A stretch of DNA of 64,000 nucleotides from Neobacillus niacini (GCF_000759675.1 NZ_BAWM01000020.1:233138-297137), one strand, 5' to 3'; numbered from the stretch's first letter, positions 18,075 to 28,002 are shown. Made by a program: numbers and translations. The notes: a model not told the origin generated them from the sequence alone.

Positions 18075-18986
18075 TTAATTGGCTATTTCTTCTGAAGCCA
18101 CAATTTCAATTGACTTTTTCATCTGTTGTTTCTTTTCGATTGCCATTAAGACAAGGTAGATAGGAATAAGAATCAAGGCAGCCATTTCAACGATAAACTC
18201 AAAGTAATACCAAGAAAGCGTAGCCAGGATATCATATACCGAATGCACCAGAACCGTGACCCAGAGATTTCTCGTCCATAATAGGATTAATCCAAATAAT
18301 AAACCCATATTGGCAAAGGTTACAATCGCTCCAATTTCATATTGCCATGATTGAACCGAGTTTAATGTATGATCAATACCGAATAGCACGGAGGTGACAA
18401 AGAGCGCAATCAAGACGAAAATATCACGTTGCCCTTTTTCCCAGCGCCTTGGAAAGGCTTTTTTAAAAACAAAGAGAATTAGAATGATATAAGCCAATCG
18501 CCAAACTTCTTCGAGACCGGCAAGGATATCCGTAAAAATATCGTATCCCACACTATCAATTTCATCTATTACTTCCCACATCTTTTCAACAGGTTCAATA
18601 GGTTCGCTTGGTTCCACTAGCTCCTTATCATCCGATACCACTTCTGTATACGCCTCAACATATTGCTCATAATCATCGCTAAAGTTCTGGAATGCGTTGG
18701 ACGAATAGATATTAATAATGGTACTGCCGAGAATAAAGACCAAAAACGCGCCTATAAATTGGCGGATAAGCTGTACCTTTGTTTTTTGAATTCCATTACT
18801 TAATCTTTGGTGAAGCTTCAATCCGATAAAAAAGGAAGACACCATAATCGCATCATATATAGTACCAGCTAATTGGCTGAATCCACTTAAATAGAGGATC
18901 AGTTCAACCCCTATCGTAATTGTGAGAAGTCCAAACAAAAGCTGCTTCGAAATTGGCGCAGTTAAGTTAGTTGTCATCTTTATCAT
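18075..18986 (-). CDS. CPBP family intramembrane glutamic-type protease
   Basis: A polytopic protein of about 303 residues with the three CPBP/Abi (PF02517) motifs: EEVWR (EExxxR-like), FGIDH (FxxxH) and HSVYD (HxxxN/D), in consecutive membrane helices. Members are CAAX-type or bacteriocin-processing membrane proteases. An acidic Glu/Pro-rich loop (VEPSEPIEPVEKMWEVIDE) precedes the active-site helix. The start is uncertain: the frame extends to 19100, but that part is not membrane-like, and the ATG at 18986 follows AAAGGG with 6-nt spacing (a second ATG lies three codons later). Target unknown. Confidence 0.82.
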   Translation of the reverse strand: MIKMTTNLTAPISKQLLFGLLTITIGVELILYLSGFSQLAGTIYDAIMVSSFFIGLKLHQRLSNGIQKTKVQLIRQFIGAFLVFILGSTIINIYSSNAFQNFSDDYEQYVEAYTEVVSDDKELVEPSEPIEPVEKMWEVIDEIDSVGYDIFTDILAGLEEVWRLAYIILILFVFKKAFPRRWEKGQRDIFVLIALFVTSVLFGIDHTLNSVQSWQYEIGAIVTFANMGLLFGLILLWTRNLWVTVLVHSVYDILATLSWYYFEFIVEMAALILIPIYLVLMAIEKKQQMKKSIEIVASEEIAN

Positions 18987-19267
18987 TCCCTGCCCTTTAA
19001 AATTGCTGCACTCTCTTACCTTCCAAAAAGCTGTACAGCCAAAATTCCAAATCCATTTAATAACAGCAGGAAAAGTAAGCACGCAATGATCCATTTCCAT
19101 TCTCTAGACAAGGTCTTATCTCCTTTAAGTTAATTAGTACTAATTTATCATATTACTAGAGAATAAGCATCAAGGATAATCTCTCCAATTGTATTTACAA
19201 TAATATCCTCTCCGCTTTATACTTAATTTAGATGAAAATTAACAATTATTAGAAAAGGGGCTGAAAA

Positions 19268-19570
19268 GTGAAAAAGATCATTTCTATTATCCTATTGATA
19301 GCCATTGTATTTGTATTATCCGAAACAAACCCTGGACGTTCTGAATACATAGAATGGATTACACATGAAGCGATGGATCAATCTTCGAATATACTTGAAA
19401 AAGGGATTCTATCATTAGCAGGGGAAAAGGTTTTCGATATGGGAACAACGGAATCAGATTACTTCATACTTTCAGTCTATAAAACCGATTTTTCTGAGAT
19501 AGGCTTGGGTCAGGTCACCTGCATCGGGGTCTTCAATAAATTTATTCCAATTTCTAAAAATGAAAAATAA
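19268..19570 (+). CDS. Small secreted protein, DUF4359-like
   Basis: A 100-residue protein with an N-terminal hydrophobic signal or anchor (IISIILLIAIVFVLS) followed by TNPGRSEYIEWI and a C-terminal DYFILSVYKTDF...GQVTCIGVFNKFI. This pattern resembles the DUF4359 family of Bacillus. Function unknown. It has a GTG start behind AAAAGGGG, and its own terminator follows. Confidence 0.7.
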   Translation: MKKIISIILLIAIVFVLSETNPGRSEYIEWITHEAMDQSSNILEKGILSLAGEKVFDMGTTESDYFILSVYKTDFSEIGLGQVTCIGVFNKFIPISKNEK

Positions 19571-19571
19571 T

Positions 19572-19592
19572 AAGACCAGATGGGGTCTTTTT
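19572..19592 (+). terminator. Terminator of the DUF4359-like gene
   Basis: AAGACC-agatgg-GGTCTT followed by TTTAATTT, immediately after the stop codon. Confidence 0.8.
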
Positions 19593-19653
19593 AATTTCAC
19601 TTTTTCTATAAACCAGTATTTAATAGTAGAACCTGATAAGGGAGACATAAGCA

Positions 19654-21336
19654 TTGAGTGGAAATATTGAATTTTTTAAAGCTGTACTGGAATCTAACCA
19701 GAATCAACTTAAGGATGAGGAACTTGCCTTAATTCTGAACACACTCGAACATTATCAGAATCAATCAGTCTATCATGAATTATGGAATATGATGGAGGAC
19801 CACGATATTACCTATAACCATGTAATAGAGTTTATTATTCAGAATCAAGACTACACAAATCTTTTAAAGTTATATCTTGATAAAAAATTCAACCTCACTC
19901 ATGTCGAAGACATTTTAGCCGAAATTAATAAACTACTTGAAACTTCACCTTCTTTACATAAGAATCGTTGTTTTCAGATACTTGCAATCCATAAGACTGC
20001 ATCTGCTGTTGGCGATTCCTCTGATTTATTTAAAGCAGTAAGTGCGGTAAAAGCATTTAAGCTGACAAACCCTGATGTTGATTTTTCAAAATTAAAAGAC
20101 ATGATGATGGTCTACACGGAAATTGCATTATTAGATGAGATTGAATTACAGAATGTTACCCTTAAGGATATAGATACATTCGCGCTCCTTTCAACTGAAA
20201 AACTTAACGAAAAAGAACTAAAGGATAAACGAATCATCAGCAAGTACAAGATTCTGAAGGTTCTTCATGAACTATTTAATAAACCTGCCGTTTCTGTGGG
20301 GTTGGTCCTTCAGCAGTTATCACCCGCTAGCCGAGAAGAGCTTCGAGGGGTATTAAAAAATGTATTAAGGAGCAATATTTCTGAAAACTATTTTCAGCAT
20401 ATACTAGCAGCATTTGATGATGAGGAAGGCAGTTATCATTATCCACAACTATTTGCTTATTTGGGTAAAAATGCGGATGAGAAGCTAATGGTATCATTTA
20501 TTAAGTGGACAGCGAAAAACCTTCAGCTGGATCATCACTACCATCGAGCACTGAAGGCTTATTTGAAATCCCATCCAAGATCGATTTGGAAGAATAAAAC
20601 CGCTAGAGAAGAACTACAAATGATTTCAACGATTAGCTTTAGAAAATTGCTAAAAGAAGTCCAAAATGAAACAGCAAGTCCAGTACTTAAGTTTTTTAAA
20701 AAGAAGGGTTTTCATTTAAGCATTGTGCTGCTCACCACCATTGCCGTTGGAAGTGGGCTTTATTTTGGTTATGATCTGCTAGCAGACAAAAAGGAGAATA
20801 CCGCTGTTTCAAAAGCAAGTAAACCTCCTGCAACAGTGTCAGCTGAAACAAAAAAAGATGATACCACATTAGCTCCATTTAAAAAATGGGTTGGTGAAAA
20901 TCCGTTTGTTTTCAATGTAAATGGTGAACAACAGAAAATGACCTTTGGGCAAGCAAATCCAACGGGAGGTAAAAGCCTCGTATTAACGGGTAGTCAAACT
21001 AATGAAACCCCCTTTGATTTAGTGATGGATTCAGAAGTTTCACCATTTGATGAAAAGGGTGTATTAAAAGAAGGGTTTTCCCTCTATCACACAGAATATG
21101 ATTTCGATGATAATGGGAATCCGGAAGTTGTGATTATGGCACTTAGTCAAACATATGAATCGTTTGTGTGGGTATACAGAACGATTTCCGAAAATGGCAG
21201 TGTGGCTCTGCGTGCAGACTTAGCCATAAAAGGGATGTCTGATGCGAAATTAGTGGATAATACTCTGAAGCTGCTTGGGGACCAAGGTCAGTCAGAAACG
21301 TATGCTTACCTTAATCAGCAATTTGTAAAACAATGA
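19654..21336 (+). CDS. Membrane protein with cytoplasmic helical and extracellular domains, next to the T7SS locus
   Basis: A 560-residue protein I cannot place in a family. Residues 1-345 are strongly helical with an alpha-solenoid look (repeated L..LL, H..L patterns). Residues about 352-374 form a single membrane helix. After a Lys/Thr-rich linker, residues 410-560 form an extracellular domain with a Ca-binding-like loop YDFDDNGNPEVVIMAL, reminiscent of VCBS/FG-GAP-type loops. A TTG start with GGGAG upstream is used. It converges on the type VII operon and ends at the shared terminator. The topology (cytoplasmic domain, one TM, outside domain) makes it a candidate extra machine component, but only position supports this. 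Confidence 0.7.
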   Translation: MSGNIEFFKAVLESNQNQLKDEELALILNTLEHYQNQSVYHELWNMMEDHDITYNHVIEFIIQNQDYTNLLKLYLDKKFNLTHVEDILAEINKLLETSPSLHKNRCFQILAIHKTASAVGDSSDLFKAVSAVKAFKLTNPDVDFSKLKDMMMVYTEIALLDEIELQNVTLKDIDTFALLSTEKLNEKELKDKRIISKYKILKVLHELFNKPAVSVGLVLQQLSPASREELRGVLKNVLRSNISENYFQHILAAFDDEEGSYHYPQLFAYLGKNADEKLMVSFIKWTAKNLQLDHHYHRALKAYLKSHPRSIWKNKTAREELQMISTISFRKLLKEVQNETASPVLKFFKKKGFHLSIVLLTTIAVGSGLYFGYDLLADKKENTAVSKASKPPATVSAETKKDDTTLAPFKKWVGENPFVFNVNGEQQKMTFGQANPTGGKSLVLTGSQTNETPFDLVMDSEVSPFDEKGVLKEGFSLYHTEYDFDDNGNPEVVIMALSQTYESFVWVYRTISENGSVALRADLAIKGMSDAKLVDNTLKLLGDQGQSETYAYLNQQFVKQ

Positions 21337-21375
21337 AAAAAGGTTTCAAACGAAATATCGTTTGAAACCTTTTTT
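21336..21375. terminator. Bidirectional terminator ending the type VII operon
   Basis: An 18-bp stem (aaaaaaggtttcaaacga / tcgtttgaaacctttttt) with loop aata sits between two convergent stop codons. It has an A-run on one side and a T-run on the other, so it works in both directions. Confidence 0.92.
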
Positions 21376-21380
21376 GAATA

Positions 21381-24300
21381 TTAGTCTTCATCAACCTGTA
21401 GGTTTTTTCTTCTTTTCACCATCACTGTACCTCCTGCAATAACTAGTAATAGGAGTCCCGCAATAGAACTAGCAAACAGAGGTTGATTTTCATAAAATTT
21501 TACAAGTGCTCCCTTTTCCGCAATCTCAAAAGGAAACTCCGAGCTTATTTCATTTCCGGCTTCATCATAAGCTGTCACCTTAACCTCATACTTCTTCTTT
21601 TCGGCTAGAGTGGCTTTAATGACTTCAACCCCATTCTGTGTAACAGGTTCACCATTTAGAAGCTCACCATTGATCGTTATCGATTTAATGCGATCCTTTG
21701 GATTTTCAAGATGAATTCCTAGTGATACTGTTTCATAATGGATTTCGTTTTTCTTTACTCCGTTATAAATAACCTTCGGAGCTGTTTTATCAATAATGAA
21801 CTCAACACTTAGCTGTTGAATGTTTCCTGCTTGGTCTTTTACTTCAAAATAAAGGACATGTTTTCCCTCTTCCTTGATGGGTGCACCCATTGTATACTGA
21901 TTTCCATCCAAGGTAAGCGAGATGATGTCATAATCACTCATATCATTAATAAGTAAGTCAGGGATGATATTCTCATTAAAATACTTACCGGTTATGGCTT
22001 CTTTAAATTTGATCACTGGTGCTGTTTTATCAATCGAAAACACGATGGTTCTCGTACTGATATTTTTCGCCAAATCCGTTATCGTGGCTTTTAGAACATA
22101 ATCCGTTTCCTTCTCGAGCTTTTGTCCATTTGTAAATGGCTTACCGTTTAGAGTTACGCTCGATTTACTAGGATCTAAATGGATATCTGAATATGTAACA
22201 GTTGGCTCAATATCCTTATTAAAGAAACCATCTACCACACCGGAAATCGTTAGTTTTGGTTTGGTTGTATCCACCGTATAACTAATTTCAAGAGTTGTTT
22301 CATTCCCTGCTTTATCTTTGGCATAAACATTATAATGATACAACATTTCCTTCGAAGATAACGGGATATTTCCTTTTAGATTTTCTCCGCCATTTAAAGT
22401 AATGGAGACAAATTCATCTTCTCCTTGATCTAGAACGAATTGTGGAGTAAATACTTGATTAATATATTCACCATTTTGGATTACACGGTTTTCTCCTTTA
22501 AATTTCGGGGTAATCACTGGTTTCGTTTTATCAATCGTAAAGCTTTTTCTAATAGAGTACGAGTTGCCAGCTTTATCGGTCGCTTCTACTAAAATGTCAT
22601 ACTTTCCTTCCTTGCTAAAATGATGAGAAAGCGAAGCATTTTCACCTTTCACACTAAATTCACCTGGATAATAGCTGCTTCCGTCTTTGGTCACGCTAAT
22701 TTTATTTATATTCAGGTTCTTATCATTAATCGCAACACTAACTGGTTTATCTGTATTGTAGTATGCATTTTGGTCGACACCGTTAATCTCGATAGACGGC
22801 TTCGTCTGGTCAATCGTAAAAGTTTTAGCCTGAGTAATCGGACCATTACCTGCTTTATCTTTCGCAGCAATCTGAACGTTGTATTGTCCATCTTTACTGA
22901 AACGGTAGCTTAAGCTTGATAGCTTTGCTGCATTCACCCAAGTTCCCATATCAAAGGCGCCATTATTGACTGAGAGGGTAACGTCATTGGTGGAATAGTT
23001 TTGTTCATCAACCGTGACCATTACATCCTTTGCATTTGGGTAAAATTGCTGATGATCTACCCCAGAAATATTTACCACAGGGTCAGTATTATCGAGGATA
23101 AACTGGACGGGTTCCTGATAAACGAAATTATTTTTCGCTAAATCGGTAGTCTGAAACCAGATTGTATATTCTCCATCTTTTTCAAACACAATTGAAGCTT
23201 TAGCATTATTTGAAGCATCCTTAGTCCACTCCACCGCATAAGGAATGGAATTAACAAGAATTTCAGTTTGTTCCAAATCTAAATTATTGTCTGATGCAGT
23301 GAAAGTAATCATTTTCGTATTTTGATAGAAGCCCGTACTATTCTTCTCGTAATCTACATGTAAAAATGGCTTCGTATGGTCAATAGTAAAGCTAATTGTC
23401 TTTTGCTCAGCCGTATTATTTGCTTTATCTTTCGCATTGACGGTAATCTCATAATTTCCTTCGTTCTCAACATCATTTTTGTCAAAATTGATCTCATAGG
23501 TAGAACTCTCTTCATCCTGCTTCCAGATTCCATTCACTTCATAATCTGAACCGGATTTTTTAACCTCAATTTTTACATCATCCGTATGGAAGTTCTTCTT
23601 AATCTCATCGATAGTAATGATGAGTTTTCCATCCTGTGAATATTGATGATCTTTGTCGTCAAATCCACCAAATGTAATCTTTGGAAGGGTGCGGTCAATT
23701 GTAAAAGTCCTTGTTTCCGTTACCTTATTACCTGCTAAGTCGGTAACTTGAGCCGTTAAAACATACTCTTTTTCCGCTTTCAGCACTGTTCCATTTTCAA
23801 AAGGTTTGCCGTCTAGTGTGACGAAGGATTTCATTGCATCAGAATCAATATTCAAATCGGCGTATTCCACGGTAGGGGTTACACTTTGACTATTGTAGAA
23901 TGCTCCGTCTTCTACCCCTTTAAGCCCTAATGTTGGATAGGTGGTATCAATCGTGAAGGTAAAAGTTTTCTCTGTGACATGTCCTGCTTTATCGGTAATG
24001 ACCGCGCGAAGGATATGCTCTTTCCCTTCTTCAGCAATGGGTGTTCCACTATTATATGGCTGTCCATTTAGGGTGACAGACGTTTTATTACTATCTACGT
24101 TTTGATCATTATAGGTAATTTCCGGGGCGAGGACCGTGTTACTAAAACCATTGGTAACTCCCGATATTTCTAGTTCTGGTGCTGTCTTATCAATTGTAAA
24201 TCTAACTGTTTTTACCTTAACATGCCCAGCTTTATCGGTCACTTTTGCAAATAAGATATAGTCCATTTCTTCTTCTAAAATGGTACCATTTTCAAACGGC

Positions 24301-25559
24301 ACTCCATTAAGAGTGACCCAGGTGCTAGAAGGATCTAGGTTCGCATCTGATATCTTTACCGTTGGCTTAATCGCATTAGTGAAGTACCCATCTTGAACGC
24401 CGCTAATTTCTAGCACTGGATCGGTGTTGTCGATGGTGAACGTAAAGGGCTCAAGTTCGTGAACTTGTTTGTTTCCATAAAGCTCTGTAACCGTTACGTA
24501 TACCGTGTAAGTACCTTCTTCTAAAAATTCATGGGTTAACGCAGCACTTCGTTTGGAAAGAGTAAATTCTCCAACAGGATACTCTGTACTCTCACCACCA
24601 TTACTCCCTGCTTTCATCACTTTAATTTTGGCATCACTAATTTTTGTACGGCTTAGTGCTTTTATCTCAATATCTCCGCTGTGATAGTAACCATTGTTTT
24701 GTAAGGTTGTATTTCCTTTATGGATTTTTAATTCAGGTGCACCTGTTACAATCGTAAAGTTTGCTTTCTTTTCCTTGCTTACATTTCCTGCAACATCTTC
24801 AGCGGTATAGCTAATCTCATAATCTCCATCATATTTGAACTCGATTTCTGTGGTGTAAGTATTACCCACTTTCGTCCAAATAGGAGCAGATGGCAGTTGG
24901 TATGGCTCTTCGTTTCTTTTAACAGAGATGGTCATCCCTTCAGGAACAAGGTTTTCATCTGTTGTCGATAAATGAGCCGTTACCCCTTCCCGAAAGTATT
25001 CATACCAAAAGAACTCTCTCCCATCTCCTTTTGTTAAGCTTACTTCAGGTAATGTAGAGTCCTTTTTAATTTGAAAAGTATTGGAATGTTCAGGCTCAAT
25101 CCATGAACCTTCCTTAAACTTCACCTTAATTTCCACATCTCCATCCTTATTGGCTGGCAATGGAAGAACGACTTGATATTGACCATCGAAATTTGCGTCT
25201 ATATCCTTTATTTCAGAAATGCTTGGCGCAGCAAGAACCTCATCACCGATGGCTGCCTCAATCACAAATGGTCTTTCAATAGGTGGTGCTTCCTCATTTT
25301 CTGCTGGTTCAGCTTGTTCAAGATACTTTTGGTAATCTTCGCTTAGATCAACCGTAAAGGAAATGGACTCTTTATTGTTCGTTATCCATCCTGGTTTATT
25401 TGCGTAGTCATCCATATTCCAAGTTTGGCCGTTAAAGGTAATATACCGGTCAACATCACTGGTAAACGCTTTACTGCTAAAAACAATCACAAAGGAAAAC
25501 AGCAAAACCATAACTGGAATCCAAACAAAGAATTTCTTACTTTTGTTGCTTTGATTCAT
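21381..25559 (-). CDS. Giant Ig-like repeat membrane protein, last gene of the type VII operon
   Basis: A 1392-residue protein with an N-terminal membrane segment (about 10-30), a very long extracellular stalk and a C-terminal membrane helix (about 1355-1378) followed by KRRK. There is no LPxTG. The stalk has about a dozen bacterial Ig-like modules of 80-90 residues, each starting near (F/Y)(T/S)(I/V)D.T.P and ending with a D.AGN loop. The two-TM, long-stalk topology resembles EsaA/YueB in outline but the sequence does not. It may span the wall as part of the secretion machine or act as an adhesin. AAGGAG precedes the ATG; it lies 12 nt after the preceding gene. Confidence 0.85.
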   Translation of the reverse strand: MNQSNKSKKFFVWIPVMVLLFSFVIVFSSKAFTSDVDRYITFNGQTWNMDDYANKPGWITNNKESISFTVDLSEDYQKYLEQAEPAENEEAPPIERPFVIEAAIGDEVLAAPSISEIKDIDANFDGQYQVVLPLPANKDGDVEIKVKFKEGSWIEPEHSNTFQIKKDSTLPEVSLTKGDGREFFWYEYFREGVTAHLSTTDENLVPEGMTISVKRNEEPYQLPSAPIWTKVGNTYTTEIEFKYDGDYEISYTAEDVAGNVSKEKKANFTIVTGAPELKIHKGNTTLQNNGYYHSGDIEIKALSRTKISDAKIKVMKAGSNGGESTEYPVGEFTLSKRSAALTHEFLEEGTYTVYVTVTELYGNKQVHELEPFTFTIDNTDPVLEISGVQDGYFTNAIKPTVKISDANLDPSSTWVTLNGVPFENGTILEEEMDYILFAKVTDKAGHVKVKTVRFTIDKTAPELEISGVTNGFSNTVLAPEITYNDQNVDSNKTSVTLNGQPYNSGTPIAEEGKEHILRAVITDKAGHVTEKTFTFTIDTTYPTLGLKGVEDGAFYNSQSVTPTVEYADLNIDSDAMKSFVTLDGKPFENGTVLKAEKEYVLTAQVTDLAGNKVTETRTFTIDRTLPKITFGGFDDKDHQYSQDGKLIITIDEIKKNFHTDDVKIEVKKSGSDYEVNGIWKQDEESSTYEINFDKNDVENEGNYEITVNAKDKANNTAEQKTISFTIDHTKPFLHVDYEKNSTGFYQNTKMITFTASDNNLDLEQTEILVNSIPYAVEWTKDASNNAKASIVFEKDGEYTIWFQTTDLAKNNFVYQEPVQFILDNTDPVVNISGVDHQQFYPNAKDVMVTVDEQNYSTNDVTLSVNNGAFDMGTWVNAAKLSSLSYRFSKDGQYNVQIAAKDKAGNGPITQAKTFTIDQTKPSIEINGVDQNAYYNTDKPVSVAINDKNLNINKISVTKDGSSYYPGEFSVKGENASLSHHFSKEGKYDILVEATDKAGNSYSIRKSFTIDKTKPVITPKFKGENRVIQNGEYINQVFTPQFVLDQGEDEFVSITLNGGENLKGNIPLSSKEMLYHYNVYAKDKAGNETTLEISYTVDTTKPKLTISGVVDGFFNKDIEPTVTYSDIHLDPSKSSVTLNGKPFTNGQKLEKETDYVLKATITDLAKNISTRTIVFSIDKTAPVIKFKEAITGKYFNENIIPDLLINDMSDYDIISLTLDGNQYTMGAPIKEEGKHVLYFEVKDQAGNIQQLSVEFIIDKTAPKVIYNGVKKNEIHYETVSLGIHLENPKDRIKSITINGELLNGEPVTQNGVEVIKATLAEKKKYEVKVTAYDEAGNEISSEFPFEIAEKGALVKFYENQPLFASSIAGLLLLVIAGGTVMVKRRKNLQVDED

Positions 25560-25571
25560 GATCCTAACTCC

Positions 25572-26030
25572 TTAGATTATTCTAGTGGAATGAACAATGA
25601 CAATATCCACTTCTTTTTTAAAACCGTTATTTTGAATCTCTGATAATACGGTGGTTTCTTCTAGGTCTTCTGTGAGTAGGACCGTTTCGTCTGCCGCTGG
25701 TGCTAAGAGCATTGTTTCTTCGGCTTCAGCTACGAGCAGCTCCGTGTCACCTGCATCCGCTTTTAATAGTTCAGTAGGAGCAACTGAGCTGGTTACTGCT
25801 ACTTCTAAGCCTACATCGCGCCGAAGCTTAATTTCGTTCGTTATTGGCTTTTCAGTTTGCATTTTTTTTGACCTGGTGTTCAATAGCCTCTTGATAAATC
25901 TACTAAATCGGAAACCAGTTAAATCTTCAATCGCCTCGGAGATATTGAGTTTGATATAGACAATGACGGTAATAATAAAAGAGACAATGGCACCAGCCAG
26001 ACCTCCATAAAGCATCACCTGATAATCCAC
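25572..26030 (-). CDS. Membrane protein with five Thr-centred decapeptide repeats
   Basis: A 152-residue protein with one membrane segment (about 8-28), a basic linker (30-75) and a C-terminal region of five 10-residue repeats. Their threonines fall at 86, 96, 106, 116 and 126, in the contexts PTELL, DTELL, ETMLL, ETVLL and ETTVLS. Thr followed by a hydrophobic residue at +3 after acidic residues is what FHA domains bind once phosphorylated. The gene sits one base after the kinase stop codon and in one operon with a PP2C phosphatase and FHA proteins. I infer it is a multi-site kinase substrate recruiting FHA proteins to the membrane. The family is unknown. GTG start. Confidence 0.78.
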   Translation of the reverse strand: MDYQVMLYGGLAGAIVSFIITVIVYIKLNISEAIEDLTGFRFSRFIKRLLNTRSKKMQTEKPITNEIKLRRDVGLEVAVTSSVAPTELLKADAGDTELLVAEAEETMLLAPAADETVLLTEDLEETTVLSEIQNNGFKKEVDIVIVHSTRII

Positions 26031-26031
26031 C

Positions 26032-27984
26032 TTATCCCCCCTGTTGTAAAAGGCTTAAATTAATGAACCTTCTTGTTAATTTTGTAAAAGATTCATCATT
26101 AGCTGCCTTATTTATTTGCGCTGCCTGTTCATACACTTCTGTGGCATTCTCGTAATTCCTGCTTGCCTCTTCTTTTCCTTGCTCCATATCAAGTAATAAA
26201 TTCGCTAATTTTGTATAAGCATTCAAACTCTGCGGGTATTGTTTTACCACTAGCTGAAACTGTTCAACCGCCTTGGAATACTCACCCATTTCTTGATAAA
26301 TGGTTCCGATTTTCACCATGTACTCTTCATGATGGACTTCCTCACCAAAGTCTACGAGATTCGTATAATGGTCTATAGCTTTTTCATAATCCTTTTTGGC
26401 ATTTTCTTGATCTTTTGAATTAATACCTTTACTGTAATAGGCCTGTCCTAATTTCAATTCAAAATCATTCAAATATTTTTCATCTAAGTAATCGTCATCC
26501 AATTGACTTAAGACATCACTTGCCTTTTGGATTAATTGAATGGATTTACTATTTGCCTCAGGGATTTGCGCTTTATACGAAAGGTAGATATTCGCTAATG
26601 AATGATAGTTGTCGATTTTTTTACTGTCATTACGGGTTTTATCGTTATAAAGTTCAAACTGGTTCAAATCCTTTAAGAACTGATCAAGATCAATATTTAA
26701 ATTCCCCATGGTCGCTGCAAGGGAAATATAGTATTTAACCTCCGGCTTTACTTCTGGGTCTACCTTTTTAAAATAAGCTTGTGCTTGGAAATAGTCCTTT
26801 TGAACATCAAAATAGGTGATCCCCATCTTAAATAGGATCTCATTGTTTTTGTGAATATTCCCATACTCATCCGTGATATATCGTTCAATATTCGACAGAC
26901 CTTTTTCTGTTTTACCGATTCGAATATATAAATCTAGCAAATCCATATAGGCCTTTGGGCGTTTTTTATCAACCAAAATCGCTTTTTCAAGTATGTTGAT
27001 GGCCTCTGCTTCATCCTCTAGCGAGGTGCTGTAAGCCTCATTTAGGTAACTCATATAATCCTGAAGTTTATCCGTCTTCATCCCTTGATAACCAATAACA
27101 GATGTGGTAGAAAAAGCAATGAACAACGTTGTGGGGATCATGAATAGACCCAGCTTTTTATATACTTTATTCTTATACCCTTGTGTCAATTTGTTGATAT
27201 TCAGCAAATCATGAGCTAACTCTTCACAACTTTGATAGCGGTCATCGGGCACTGATTGAGTACATTTAGTAATAATATGTTCAAGTCCTTCAGGCAAAGA
27301 TGAATTCCACTGACGTATGGGTTTGATTTCAAATGGAGGCTCACTTAAGCTTTTCCCTGTCACAAGGTGATAGAGGGTCACACCTAAACTATAAATATCG
27401 GTTCGTGCGTCCGTTTGCTTTCCAGACATCTGCTCGGGGGCTGCATATCCTTTCGTTCCTAAGTTGGTCGTATCGGTGGTATTTTCTGTCTTAAACTCCC
27501 TGGCAATCCCGAAGTCAATCAGCTTAATTTTCCCCTCTGGTGTAAGCATAATATTATCTGGCTTCATATCTCGATAGATAATCGGGTTCGGTTTCCTGCT
27601 ATGTAAATATCCCAATACATTGCTTAATTGCTTGGCCCAATCAATCACCGCATCGACTGAGATGACTTTCTCACGTTTTATTTTTTCCTTCAAGGACTCT
27701 CCTTCGATATAATCCATCACCACATAGATATCGCCTTGTCGGTCAATAACATCATAGATCCGTGGAAGGGCTCCATGATCGAGCTTCTTGAGCATGTTGG
27801 CTTCCACCACTAAGCTGTTTACCAAGAGTTCATTATTACTATTACTTCTTTTCCGGATATCTTTTACGACTAGAGATTTATTAAGCCTGTTATCCATCGC
27901 CAGATAGACGATACTCATGCCGCCTCGGCCGATTTCCTTTAGAATTTCATATCTTTCATCAATGATCGTTCCAATTTTAATCAA
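26032..27984 (-). CDS. Hanks-type Ser/Thr kinase with one TM helix and TPR tail
   Basis: A 650-residue kinase. Residues 1-270 show a complete Hanks fold: GRGGMSIVYLAMD (G-loop), K41 in VVKDI, YRDMKPDNIML (D139), LIDFGIARE (D158), GTKGYAAPEQ and DIYSLGVTLYHLVTG. A membrane helix at about 278-298 follows. The rest is outside-facing by this topology and made of TPR-like helices (DYFQAQAYFKKVDP; then EYSKAVEQFQLVVKQYPQSL). PASTA repeats, as in PrkC, are absent. All catalytic residues are present, so unlike the pseudokinase EssB it should be active. It probably phosphorylates partners encoded beside it. TTG start. Confidence 0.93.
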   Translation of the reverse strand: MIKIGTIIDERYEILKEIGRGGMSIVYLAMDNRLNKSLVVKDIRKRSNSNNELLVNSLVVEANMLKKLDHGALPRIYDVIDRQGDIYVVMDYIEGESLKEKIKREKVISVDAVIDWAKQLSNVLGYLHSRKPNPIIYRDMKPDNIMLTPEGKIKLIDFGIAREFKTENTTDTTNLGTKGYAAPEQMSGKQTDARTDIYSLGVTLYHLVTGKSLSEPPFEIKPIRQWNSSLPEGLEHIITKCTQSVPDDRYQSCEELAHDLLNINKLTQGYKNKVYKKLGLFMIPTTLFIAFSTTSVIGYQGMKTDKLQDYMSYLNEAYSTSLEDEAEAINILEKAILVDKKRPKAYMDLLDLYIRIGKTEKGLSNIERYITDEYGNIHKNNEILFKMGITYFDVQKDYFQAQAYFKKVDPEVKPEVKYYISLAATMGNLNIDLDQFLKDLNQFELYNDKTRNDSKKIDNYHSLANIYLSYKAQIPEANSKSIQLIQKASDVLSQLDDDYLDEKYLNDFELKLGQAYYSKGINSKDQENAKKDYEKAIDHYTNLVDFGEEVHHEEYMVKIGTIYQEMGEYSKAVEQFQLVVKQYPQSLNAYTKLANLLLDMEQGKEEASRNYENATEVYEQAAQINKAANDESFTKLTRRFINLSLLQQGG

Positions 27985-28002
27985 GAGGATTCACCCGCTG
28001 CC

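Noticed and set aside
26032-27984. Interpretation of the kinase as the EssB pseudokinase
   Set aside because: G-loop lysine, YRD aspartate and DFG aspartate are all present, so it is an active-type Hanks kinase with a TPR tail, unlike EssB.
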